Origin: an uncultured Bacilli bacterium
GTDB lineage: Bacteria > Bacillota_I > Bacilli_A > RF39 > UBA660
Assembly: GCA_944359595.1 (NCBI GenBank)
Contig: CALVSV010000061.1
Span: 1 to 6,855 of the forward strand
DNA length: 6,855 nucleotides
Direction of reading: 5' to 3'
Both the position numbers and the translations under genes were made by a program. Positions 1 to 5,378 of the stretch are shown piece by piece. Positions within the stretch are counted from its first letter, which is position 1, and each line of letters starts with the position of its first letter. Under the pieces are notes generated by a model. That model made no database searches, was not told where the DNA came from, and was given only the letters and a program-made list of their open reading frames with translations.

Positions 1-3
1 CGC

Positions 4-28
4 AAGTAGAAATGGGACATTTCTACTT
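4..28. repeat. 25-bp palindrome in left terminal repeat; candidate recombinase core site
   Basis: AAGTAGAAATG and CATTTCTACTT are perfect 11-bp inverted arms around GGA. Read as 9-bp arms with a 7-bp asymmetric centre (TGGGACA), the geometry is like a tyrosine-recombinase core site. It could equally be a terminal hairpin of a transposon end. No cleavage site can be assigned from sequence. Confidence 0.5.
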
Positions 29-145
29 CTTTTTTTGAGTTGGAGCGCGACAAGTCAAAAATCGCGTGCTTCGCCGGTAAGTGTAGTTTCTAAAATAGTC
101 GTTAATTTTTACTAAAAGTATATAAATCGTAATTAAAATCAAAAC

Positions 146-190
146 AAAAGAATCGCAAGGGGGTGTGGGGAAAGCGATTCTTTTATTTTA
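146..190 (-). terminator. Terminator ending the leftward small-gene operon (probably bidirectional)
   Basis: AAAAGAATCGC (146-156) and GCGATTCTTTT (174-184) form a perfect 11-bp stem with a 17-nt G-rich loop. On the minus strand the stem is followed by TTTTGTTTTG, and it sits 25 bp beyond the stop codon at 209. The plus-strand side also has a T-rich tail. It lies inside the left repeat, but the right repeat has lost this stem, so the hairpin is specific to this end. Confidence 0.7.
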
Positions 191-208
191 ATTAATGTAA
201 CGACATGT

Positions 209-427
209 TTATATTTTCACTACTTGCAACATCTTATTCATGCCATCAACGTCCAAATAATATTTACTACCATCTTTCCATATTTTTGCATTTGGACAAT
301 ACATGTAAGTATATCTATATTCATACTTGTACTGCTTCCACAATGTTCCATTCATCAATTGAAAAATAGTATCTCCAGCCCATCCGTAAAATTCGCCATT
401 AATTTTGGATTTATATTTTATTTCCAT
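209..427 (-). CDS. Conserved small protein of unknown function (72 aa)
   Basis: The 72-aa protein is rich in Tyr and Trp and contains the run GEFYGWAGDTIFQLMNG near residues 11-27, then a Lys/Tyr-rich stretch and a VDGMNKMLQVVKI tail. It resembles a small family I have seen in bacteria with the pattern 'G.F.GW.G.TIF.L.NG..W', probably a compact beta fold, but I know no function for it. There is no signal peptide or membrane helix. The start is supported by AAGGAGG four bases upstream on the minus strand. It follows the DUF3892-like gene by 44 bp and is probably co-transcribed with it, ending at the terminator at 146-184. Confidence 0.8.
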   Translation of the reverse strand: MEIKYKSKINGEFYGWAGDTIFQLMNGTLWKQYKYEYRYTYMYCPNAKIWKDGSKYYLDVDGMNKMLQVVKI

Positions 428-471
428 ATGTCCTCCTTATTTAAATAATAAGTGTAAGGCTGCATATTCAA

Positions 472-687
472 TTATTCTAAATTATTAGATTTAAATCTAT
501 CTGGTTTAGAAACCGGTGTTTTACCACTGCTATCATGTTTTATATAGTAGTCGTTACTGTATTTAGATGTACCACTTTCAATCTTTGCTATAAATTGGTT
601 AAGTGTCATCTTATGATGATTTCCTGTATTCATGAACATGTCATTTTTTCCTGACTTTGTTTGATGAATTGCTTTTATATTAGCCAT
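472..687 (-). CDS. Probable DUF3892-family small protein (71 aa)
   Basis: The 71-aa soluble protein begins MANIKAIHQTKSGK and ends with PVSKPDRFKSNNLE. That tail fits the C-terminal pattern of DUF3892 proteins as I remember it (a 'PD...DNL' ending), so I assign that family with moderate confidence; its biochemical role is unknown. AAGGAG eight bases upstream supports the ATG at 687. A TTG one codon earlier (690) would add one residue and leave only 5 nt of spacing, so I prefer the ATG. It is the first gene of a leftward pair and has an unusually long, structured 5' leader of about 180 nt that is covered by a convergent candidate antisense RNA. Confidence 0.75.
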   Translation of the reverse strand: MANIKAIHQTKSGKNDMFMNTGNHHKMTLNQFIAKIESGTSKYSNDYYIKHDSSGKTPVSKPDRFKSNNLE

Positions 688-727
688 CAAATCAACTCCT
701 TTCTTAAATCAATGATTTTACATTTAG

Positions 728-796
728 ATTACATCCACAATAGTAAAATCTCCTTGATTAATAGAAAAAAGATGATACAATATAAGTGGATGTAAT
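728..796. repeat. 11-bp inverted repeats flanking a rightward promoter
   Basis: ATTACATCCAC (728-738) and GTGGATGTAAT (786-796) are perfect inverted copies separated by 47 bp. A sigma-A-like promoter (754-781) sits between them. They could be operator half-sites for a repressor that loops the DNA, a small invertible promoter, or the stem of a long hairpin in the leftward mRNA leader. Confidence 0.6.
754..781 (+). promoter_or_regulatory. Rightward promoter of candidate antisense RNA
   Basis: TTGATT (754-759), a 16-bp gap and TACAAT (776-781) give a reasonable sigma-A promoter with a start near 788. Transcription would meet a terminator at 834-860, well before the ATPase gene. Confidence 0.5.
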
Positions 797-860
797 TCCA
801 TTTTTTAAAGTTGTGTAGCCTTACACATGAGGAGAAACTTCTGCAAAAGTTTCTTTTTTT
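788..860 (+). ncRNA. Candidate ~70-nt antisense RNA to the leader of the leftward small-gene operon
   Basis: A promoter at 754-781 and a terminator at 834-860 bracket about 70 nt with no credible open reading frame. The RNA could fold into TGTGTA/TACACA (812-817 with 822-827) and then the terminator stem. Its whole length is complementary to the 5' leader of the minus-strand transcript predicted to start near 868. That arrangement is typical of antisense control, as in type I toxin-antitoxin loci and plasmid copy-number control. An alternative is that the RNA is simply terminated read-through. There is no expression evidence. Confidence 0.35.
834..860 (+). terminator. Rho-independent terminator (rightward)
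   Basis: GAAACTT (834-840), loop CTGCAA, AAGTTTC (847-853) and seven T's (854-860). The hairpin is nested in an outer inverted pair, ATGAGGA (827-833) with TCCTCAT (862-868). On the minus strand the same bases would form a stem at the very 5' end of the leftward mRNA. It insulates the ATPase gene from upstream rightward transcription. Confidence 0.65.
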
Positions 861-874
861 GTCCTCATAAGTAC

Positions 875-902
875 ATTATAACACTTAAATTACAAAAATC
901 AA
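875..902 (-). promoter_or_regulatory. Leftward promoter of the DUF3892-like operon
   Basis: On the minus strand, TTGATT (902-897), a 16-bp gap and TATAAT (880-875), with a TG one base ahead of the -10 hexamer (extended -10). This is one of the best promoters in the window. The predicted start near 868 leaves about 180 nt of untranslated leader before the ATG at 687. Confidence 0.6.
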
Positions 903-963
903 CAATTAAAAACATAAATTTGCAAAAAAATAACAAAAAAGTAAAAATAAATGCAAAAATATA

Positions 964-991
964 TTGTTTTTTTCATAATTTTGAATATAAT
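964..991 (+). promoter_or_regulatory. Promoter of the rloAB-like operon
   Basis: TTGTTT (964-969), a 16-bp gap and TATAAT (986-991). The start would fall near 998, exactly where the AGGAGG ribosome binding site begins, so the mRNA would have almost no leader ahead of the binding site. Confidence 0.5.
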
Positions 992-1010
992 ATAGATAGG
1001 AGGTGTGCTT

Positions 1011-2255
1011 ATGCTTATAGAATTTAGTGTTACCAATTTCTTATCCTTTAAAGATAAAAATACATTTACCATGTTAGCTTCATCAGATAAGTCGTTGAAT
1101 GATAACTATGTTAGTGTTGGAAATGATGACATATTAAAGATGACGGCAATTTATGGAGCAAACGCATCAGGAAAAACAAATTTATTTAAAGTACTAGCAA
1201 CAGTAAGTAGTATGATAAAAAATTCAAATTATGTAGATCCAAATTATTTGTTACCAATTGTACCGTTTAAGTTAGATGAACAAACGGCAAAACAACCAAG
1301 TGAATTTGAAATAAAGTTTATAGTTAATGATACTAGGTACTTATATGGATTTAAAGCTGATTGTAAAAAAATTTATGAAGAATACTTGACGTATTATCCA
1401 AATGGAAGACCAGTAAAAATATTTTCTAGAGAAAAAGTATCTAAATATGATTTTAATCGTAGTGATGAAAAAATATTAAATGATATTAAGAGCAAAAATT
1501 CTGACAATAAGTTTTTTATTGCTACAGCTACTAGCTGGAATTATGAAAAGACAAAAGATGCCTACAATTTTATAACAGAAAAAATTGGCGTTGTTTTATC
1601 TAATGATCAGTTACATGATTATTCTTATAATCAATACTATAACGACAAGGACAATAATCTTGAAAAATTTGCATTAAATTTTCTTAGAAAAGCAGATATA
1701 AATATAAAGGGCTATCGAGTTATTGAAGGAAAGTTGAAAGAAGACATTTTTAATAGTTTACCAGATTTTGCAAAATCTATATTTCCTGTGGGAACACCAA
1801 TGTATAAAGTTAATACAAAACATATTATAAATAATAAAGAGTTTGAGCTTGATATTACAGAAGAGTCATTAGGAACACAAGTGGTATTTACATTTATTCC
1901 GGTATTGAAAGATGTAATAGAAAATAAGAAAGTTTTAATTGTCGATGAATTTGATAAAAGCTTACATCCGTTTATAGTAAAATACATAGTAGAAATATTT
2001 AATGACCCTACAATTAATACCAATGGTGCACAGTTGATTTTTAATACGCATGATACTAATTTATTGAATCTAGATATATTGAGAAGAGATCAAATCTGGT
2101 TTGCTGAAAAAAATTATAAGGATGAATCAACATCAATTTATCCACTAGATGATTTTTCAGTTAGAAAAACAGAAAATATAGAAAAAGGATATTTGTTAGG
2201 ACGATATGGTGCGATTCCTTTTATAACAAACGACCTTAATCCATATGGGGAGTAA
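1011..2255 (+). CDS. AAA/ABC-type ATPase, RloA/AbiLi-like (abortive-infection pair, subunit A)
   Basis: The 414-aa protein is an AAA_15/AAA_21-type ATPase of the OLD/RecF-like ABC group. It starts with the usual 'MLIEFSVTNFLSF' strand. Walker A is GANASGKT at residues 49-56, an ABC signature-like SLGTQ is at 286-290, Walker B is VLIVDE at 308-313 with catalytic Glu313, and the H-loop His is in NTHDT (His347). The C-terminal YGAIPFI is typical of RloA/AbiLi proteins. The core is complete and of normal length. AGGAGG (998-1003) sits 7 nt before ATG 1011; a GTG at 1005 overlaps the binding-site spacing and is rejected. Three bases separate it from the rloB-like gene. Such ATPases are thought to sense phage and activate the partner effector; that role is inferred from the family, which also includes PARIS-like and OLD/Gabija-like systems. 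Confidence 0.9.
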   Translation: MLIEFSVTNFLSFKDKNTFTMLASSDKSLNDNYVSVGNDDILKMTAIYGANASGKTNLFKVLATVSSMIKNSNYVDPNYLLPIVPFKLDEQTAKQPSEFEIKFIVNDTRYLYGFKADCKKIYEEYLTYYPNGRPVKIFSREKVSKYDFNRSDEKILNDIKSKNSDNKFFIATATSWNYEKTKDAYNFITEKIGVVLSNDQLHDYSYNQYYNDKDNNLEKFALNFLRKADINIKGYRVIEGKLKEDIFNSLPDFAKSIFPVGTPMYKVNTKHIINNKEFELDITEESLGTQVVFTFIPVLKDVIENKKVLIVDEFDKSLHPFIVKYIVEIFNDPTINTNGAQLIFNTHDTNLLNLDILRRDQIWFAEKNYKDESTSIYPLDDFSVRKTENIEKGYLLGRYGAIPFITNDLNPYGE

Positions 2256-2261
2256 TAATTG
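2247..2261 (+). promoter_or_regulatory. Ribosome binding site deciding a TTG start
   Basis: GGGGAG (2247-2252) lies within the last codons of the ATPase gene, 6 nt ahead of TTG 2259. No ATG occurs in frame nearby, so TTG is the likely start and couples translation of the two genes. Confidence 0.6.
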
Positions 2262-2879
2262 AATACAGATAGAAAAAGAGGAAATTATAGCCGAAAATCC
2301 AAAAGGGTAATATTAGTATCATATGAAGGGAAAAATAAAACGGAAAAGATTTATTTTAATAATTTTTGCAATAGAGAAAACGATTTTGTAATACAAATTG
2401 TACCAGGAAATGAAACAGATCCTGTAAACTTGGTTAAGCAGACTATTCAAAAGAAAAATGAGTTAGGTCTAGATTTGGATGCAGATGATAGAGCTTTTTG
2501 CATATTTGATACGGATACTAAAATGCAAAAAGAAAAACAGATTATTGAAGCAATTAATCTAGCCTCAAAGTATAATATCAAAATTGTTACATCTTGTCCT
2601 TGTTTTGAAGTGTGGCTATTGCTTCATTATGAATATACAACAGGGTATTTAGATAATGATTCTGTAATAAGCAAATTAAGAAAACATAATGATAAGTACG
2701 AAAAGAACTATAATATATATCCGGAAATTAAAACATATGTTAATACAGCAATAGCAAATGCAAAAAAATTAGAAAAATATCAATTAGAAAAAAAAAAAAA
2801 AAAAAATAGTGTAGAAGCCAACCCGCATACCAATGTTTATGAAATAATAGAAGATATTAATAAAGATAATGTTGTTTAA
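2259..2879 (+). CDS. RloB/AbiLii-like effector with TOPRIM-like motifs; poly-A tract
   Basis: The 206-aa protein matches the RloB family in length and motifs. Residues 16-33 read RVILVSYEGKNKTEKIYF, a TOPRIM-like 'EG...TE' with Glu23 and Glu29. FDTDTK (83-88) gives the DxD pair, CPCFEVWLLLHYE (113-125) is the family hallmark, and NPHTNVYEII forms the conserved C-terminal motif. Metal-dependent nuclease activity is plausible by analogy with OLD-type nucleases but is not shown here. It starts at TTG with GGGGAG 6 nt upstream, 3 bp after the ATPase gene, so the two are one operon. A run of 19 A's (2788-2806) encodes Lys178-182. One A more or less would cause an immediate stop and remove the conserved C-terminus; in this copy the frame is open. 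The closest named systems are AbiL of Lactococcus and RloAB of Campylobacter. Confidence 0.88.
   Translation: MNTDRKRGNYSRKSKRVILVSYEGKNKTEKIYFNNFCNRENDFVIQIVPGNETDPVNLVKQTIQKKNELGLDLDADDRAFCIFDTDTKMQKEKQIIEAINLASKYNIKIVTSCPCFEVWLLLHYEYTTGYLDNDSVISKLRKHNDKYEKNYNIYPEIKTYVNTAIANAKKLEKYQLEKKKKKNSVEANPHTNVYEIIEDINKDNVV
2788..2806 (+). repeat. 19-A homopolymer inside the rloB-like gene
   Basis: An uninterrupted run of 19 A's follows G2787. With 19 A's the frame continues to the conserved tail. With 20, the next codon is TAG; with 18, the frame reads ATA GTG TAG. Such a tract is prone to replication slippage and to transcriptional slippage, and could also be a sequencing or assembly error. Confidence 0.9.
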
Positions 2880-2886
2880 TAATATT

Positions 2887-2990
2887 AAAAGCTAGTGATT
2901 CCCACTATTAAGAGGAACATAAAAAAGCGGTAAAACCAGCCATAAATGGTAGTTAAAAAAGCGGTGATTCCAGCCATTAAGTAGGAACTT
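2887..2990 (+). ncRNA. Tandem pseudoknot-RNA array resembling a type III antitoxin (ToxI-like)
   Basis: There are three head-to-tail units at 2887-2920, 2921-2954 and 2955-2990 (34, 34 and 36 nt), each opening with an A-run and GC; a fourth A-run starts at 2991. Each unit can form an H-type pseudoknot. Unit 1: stem UAGUG/CACUA (2893-2897, 2903-2907), with loop UUCC pairing with GGAA (2899-2902, 2914-2917). Unit 2: GGU/GCC (2929-2931, 2939-2941) and ACCA/UGGU (2935-2938, 2947-2950). Unit 3: GGU/GCC (2963-2965, 2973-2975) and UUCC/GGAA (2968-2971, 2984-2987). Both helices covary between units. Repeat length, A-rich joints, pseudoknot fold and the terminator behind it are those of ToxI-type antitoxins. 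The following gene does not look like ToxN, so the partner is unknown. I see no strong promoter of its own; it may be cut from the rloAB transcript. Confidence 0.6.
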
Positions 2991-2997
2991 AAAAAAG

Positions 2998-3030
2998 AAG
3001 ATTAGAGAGCAGACTCTAATCTTTTGTTTT
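2998..3030 (+). terminator. Terminator after rloAB and the RNA array
   Basis: AAGATTAGAG (2998-3007), loop AGCAGA and CTCTAATCTT (3014-3023) form a perfect 10-bp stem followed by TTGTTTT. It closes the rloAB-plus-array transcript. Confidence 0.85.
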
Positions 3031-3050
3031 GTGTGAATTTATTATATAAT
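3022..3050 (+). promoter_or_regulatory. Promoter of the four-gene downstream operon
   Basis: TATAAT (3045-3050) with a weak -35, either TTTTGT (3022-3027, 17-bp gap) or TTGTTT (3024-3029, 15-bp gap). The -35 overlaps the T-tail of the preceding terminator. The start would fall near 3057, directly at the ribosome binding site, as in the rloAB operon. Confidence 0.45.
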
Positions 3051-3068
3051 AATATTAGGTGACACATG

Positions 3069-3389
3069 ATGAATGAAATTTATGAAAAATTAATAAAACA
3101 ATATAAGAACATAGATATAAAGCTAAATAATAATGAAGAAATAATCATAAGCAATAATGAAAAAGAAATTAAAGTATACAAAGATGGTGTAATTTACTTT
3201 TACAAAGGAAGAAGTATAGCGCATAGTCATGATAAAACTAATGAAGAACTATATCAATCGATAAAATATTATTTAGAAAAAGAACCAAATTATTTTATCA
3301 AACAACATAAAAAAGATCTTCTCATTAAGTGGGTGGTTATTTTGGGATTATTGCTTATTGTAGTTATTGCTAAAGTATTTACAAGTTAA
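3069..3389 (+). CDS. Small protein with a C-terminal membrane helix (106 aa), unknown function
   Basis: I do not recognise this family. Residues 1-83 are hydrophilic and look mixed alpha/beta, including VYKDGVIYFYKGRSIAHSHD (37-55), and residues 84-103 form one hydrophobic helix near the C-terminus, so the protein is probably tail-anchored with its body in the cytoplasm. Two ATGs are adjacent (3066, 3069); AGGTGA at 3057-3062 is 3 nt from the first and 6 nt from the second, so I choose 3069. It is the first gene of an operon with 3404-3754, 3772-5349 and 5379-5696, and begins after the terminator that closes the RNA array. That is the position a type III toxin would occupy, but it has no visible ToxN, CptN or TenpN features and is shorter than those toxins. 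Confidence 0.75.
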   Translation: MNEIYEKLIKQYKNIDIKLNNNEEIIISNNEKEIKVYKDGVIYFYKGRSIAHSHDKTNEELYQSIKYYLEKEPNYFIKQHKKDLLIKWVVILGLLLIVVIAKVFTS

Positions 3390-3403
3390 TAGGAGGTACA
3401 CTT

Positions 3404-3754
3404 ATGCCGAATCATGATTTCATATTATATAAAAGGAAACCAAATTACTTTACCAATTTTATTAGTAATAAATATTTTAACGAAAGAAAATACTATCGAG
3501 TAAAAATAGATGACGACATCATTGAGGGTATTTCATTTATTAATGTAGAAACATACTTTAATTATTATCGAAAAAAGTATAAAAGAAATGATTTAAATCT
3601 TTTGGGAATTACAATAATTCCTCCAAAAAGTTTAGATCAATTTTTAAAGATAATTAAAAGTTATAACGAAAATAACAAAGTAATGAATGAACTTATTAAG
3701 TTAACCGAAGAAGCAATAGAAAATAACTGGTACATTATACATTATGGAGTTTAA
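3404..3754 (+). CDS. Soluble conserved small protein (116 aa), unknown function
   Basis: The 116-aa protein has no membrane helix or signal peptide. It is rich in Tyr, Asn and Lys. The C-terminal half has the run LGITIIPPKSLDQFLKII (residues ~65-82) and ends NWYIIHYGV. I have a sense of a small family with the pattern 'GIT.IPP.SL..F...I' followed by a final 'IIH.G', but can name no function; an immunity-type or regulatory partner for the neighbouring membrane protein would be a guess. AGGAGG (3391-3396) 7 nt before the ATG fixes the start. It is 14 bp after the preceding stop and 17 bp before the next start, so it belongs to the same operon. Confidence 0.75.
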   Translation: MPNHDFILYKRKPNYFTNFISNKYFNERKYYRVKIDDDIIEGISFINVETYFNYYRKKYKRNDLNLLGITIIPPKSLDQFLKIIKSYNENNKVMNELIKLTEEAIENNWYIIHYGV

Positions 3755-3771
3755 TTAAAGGAGAGATAATC

Positions 3772-5349
3772 ATGGAAAGAAAGCCAGATATTAAAGTCAC
3801 ATTTCATTTATATGGAAAAGATGAAATTCAAGAAGATGAAAAAATATATGCAAGAAGAGGATATGCAAGCAGTGGATATAGACCTCAACATAAAATAGAG
3901 GAAAATAAATTAGCAGATGGTATACATGAATACGAACAGGAAAAAGTTAAACCAGGAGAAAATGCTGAAGGGACTATAACCTTTCTATCACCAGAAAGTT
4001 ATCCGCATTCATTGTGGATAGACAAAAAAATTGATATTCAAGAAGGTGAAAGAATAATTGGATATGCTATTATAAAAGAAATATTTAATAAATCCTTGGA
4101 AAAAAGAGAAGATAAAATAATATGTAAATGTGAAAGCACACTCACATTAGAAGACCTACAAGAAGCATCGGAACATATTCCATCAATATACATTAACTTA
4201 CTATTTGGAATGTCAATAATTGCAATAATTATAGCAACCATAGCTAATTTATTATATGGAAAAACATTATTATGGTGGATAGAATATTTTTGCATATGTG
4301 AATTGACTCTTGCGATTACATTAAAAATAAAATTAAAAGAGTATGTTAAGAGTTTGTACGAAAATGAACAGAAAAAATCACCAATAGATTCAAAATACAT
4401 TAATGAGTTTTATGATAATTACTTTATAAGAAGTAGTGAACATATAACTAGAAAAATAGAATATTCAAAAATAAAAAAAACAATAGAAACTACTACAAAT
4501 TTTTACTTACAATACGACAATATGACATTTATTATTCAAAAAAGTAAGTGTGATTCTAAAACAATTGACTTTATAAGAGAAAAAACTCAGAATAATTACA
4601 ATAATAAAATAAAAGAAAAAGAATCAAATAAAACAAAGAAAACTAAAAAAAGTAAAAATACAAAATTAATAAAAAGTCTAATGATCATTTTATTTATTGC
4701 AACATTACTAAGTTTATATGGTGGATTAGTAACTTCAGCACTTATAACAGAAGGAAAGCCTACTGCTGATTTTGCACAAAATACATGGGTGTTTTGGTTA
4801 TGGCTACCAATTCCATTATTATCAATTGTTTTAGGGTTCAAGTATAAAAAAGAAGGAATAAAATGTACCAAGAATATTATTGCAGGATTTATTATGGCAT
4901 TTTTATTACTAATTTATGGCAGTTTTAGTTTACTTCCTAGTTTTGAAGTTGATTATAAAGAAATATACCAATATAGTAATATACTAAATATTGAATTACC
5001 CAAAGATGGTAAATTAATTTCTTATGATGTGGATTATGAAGAAGACTTTGGTACTGTAACTATATATCAATCTAATTATGAAGACAATGATATAAGTGAA
5101 TTAGAAGAACAAATAAAAAATAGTCAAAATTGGTTGTCTGGGAATGAATTGAAATCTGAATTAAAAGTTTTTATACCTGCAATGATGCCTATAGCTGACT
5201 ATAGATATTTTTCTATATATAATAAAACTACAAACGAATACAACACAATGCCAAAAGAAACAGGAAAATATAAGATTTATGTAATGATGCTTGATAAAGT
5301 AAATAAACAATTAGAAATAAATGAATTTGAATACTCATACACTAATTAA
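3772..5349 (+). CDS. Multidomain membrane protein: EF-Tu domain-3-like barrel, YcxB-like domain, five helices
   Basis: The 525-aa protein has four parts. Residues ~5-108 resemble EF-Tu domain 3: SGYRPQHKI (34-42) against GYRPQFYF of EF-Tu, EKVKPGENAEGTITF (57-71) against EMVMPGDN, and IDIQEGERIIGYAIIKEI (87-104) against AIREGGRTVGAG. Residues ~139-161 and 166-186 are membrane helices, followed by a YcxB-like domain (~213-275, with IEYSKIKKTIETTTNFYL at 229-246). A Lys-rich linker (~279-299) leads to three more helices (~299-320, 338-355, 367-385) and a C-terminal domain (~390-525), probably outside. There is no GTPase domain, so it is not a translation factor. The EF-Tu-like part could bind ribosome-, tRNA- or phage-related ligands, but the function is unknown. 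AAAGGAG (3757-3763) supports the start. Context suggests a defence or membrane-stress effector; that is inference. Confidence 0.82.
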   Translation: MERKPDIKVTFHLYGKDEIQEDEKIYARRGYASSGYRPQHKIEENKLADGIHEYEQEKVKPGENAEGTITFLSPESYPHSLWIDKKIDIQEGERIIGYAIIKEIFNKSLEKREDKIICKCESTLTLEDLQEASEHIPSIYINLLFGMSIIAIIIATIANLLYGKTLLWWIEYFCICELTLAITLKIKLKEYVKSLYENEQKKSPIDSKYINEFYDNYFIRSSEHITRKIEYSKIKKTIETTTNFYLQYDNMTFIIQKSKCDSKTIDFIREKTQNNYNNKIKEKESNKTKKTKKSKNTKLIKSLMIILFIATLLSLYGGLVTSALITEGKPTADFAQNTWVFWLWLPIPLLSIVLGFKYKKEGIKCTKNIIAGFIMAFLLLIYGSFSLLPSFEVDYKEIYQYSNILNIELPKDGKLISYDVDYEEDFGTVTIYQSNYEDNDISELEEQIKNSQNWLSGNELKSELKVFIPAMMPIADYRYFSIYNKTTNEYNTMPKETGKYKIYVMMLDKVNKQLEINEFEYSYTN

Positions 5350-5378
5350 AATATATAATGCAAGGTAGGTTATTATAA

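Larger units (their letters stand above)
1..190 (+). repeat. Left terminal inverted repeat
   Basis: Positions 1-75 match the reverse complement of 5905-5979 without a mismatch. Further in, similarity continues in blocks (around TAAAATAGTCGTT, GTAATTAAAATCAAAA, GGTGTGGGGAAAGC and TTCTTTTATTTTA), with divergent sequence and small indels between. A pattern of conserved blocks suggests several protein-binding sites, as in transposon ends, and not just one recent duplication. Because the window starts inside or at the edge of this repeat, it may extend further left. Confidence 0.9.

Noticed and set aside
1..190. Assignment of the terminal repeats to a named IS or Tn family
   Set aside because: I do not recognise the terminal sequence, and no transposase is present to support a family.
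1005..1010. GTG 1005 as the start of the ATPase gene
   Set aside because: It lies directly against the AGGAGG motif; ATG 1011 has the proper 7-nt spacing and gives the family's usual N-terminus.
827..1027. Plus-strand 66-aa open frame starting in the terminator hairpin
   Set aside because: It has no ribosome binding site, a low-complexity Lys/Asn/Phe composition, runs through a terminator and promoter, and overlaps the start of the ATPase gene.
1712..2023. Minus-strand 103-aa open frame inside the ATPase gene
   Set aside because: It is antisense to the conserved signature and Walker B region and has no family features.
2788..2806. Programmed ribosomal frameshift needed to make RloB
   Set aside because: The frame is already open through the tract and the conserved C-terminal motif follows in frame, so no shift is required.
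2887..3000. CRISPR array
   Set aside because: The repeats are contiguous with no unique spacers, imperfect, and form covarying pseudoknots; there are no cas genes.
3069..3389. Toxin of a canonical type III toxin-antitoxin system
   Set aside because: The position after array and terminator fits, but the 106-aa protein has a C-terminal membrane helix and no ToxN-like features that I can see.
4038..4871. Two minus-strand open frames inside the 525-aa membrane protein gene, and similar frames at 224-448 and 5342-5533
   Set aside because: They are shadows of well-supported genes on the opposite strand, without binding sites or recognisable motifs.
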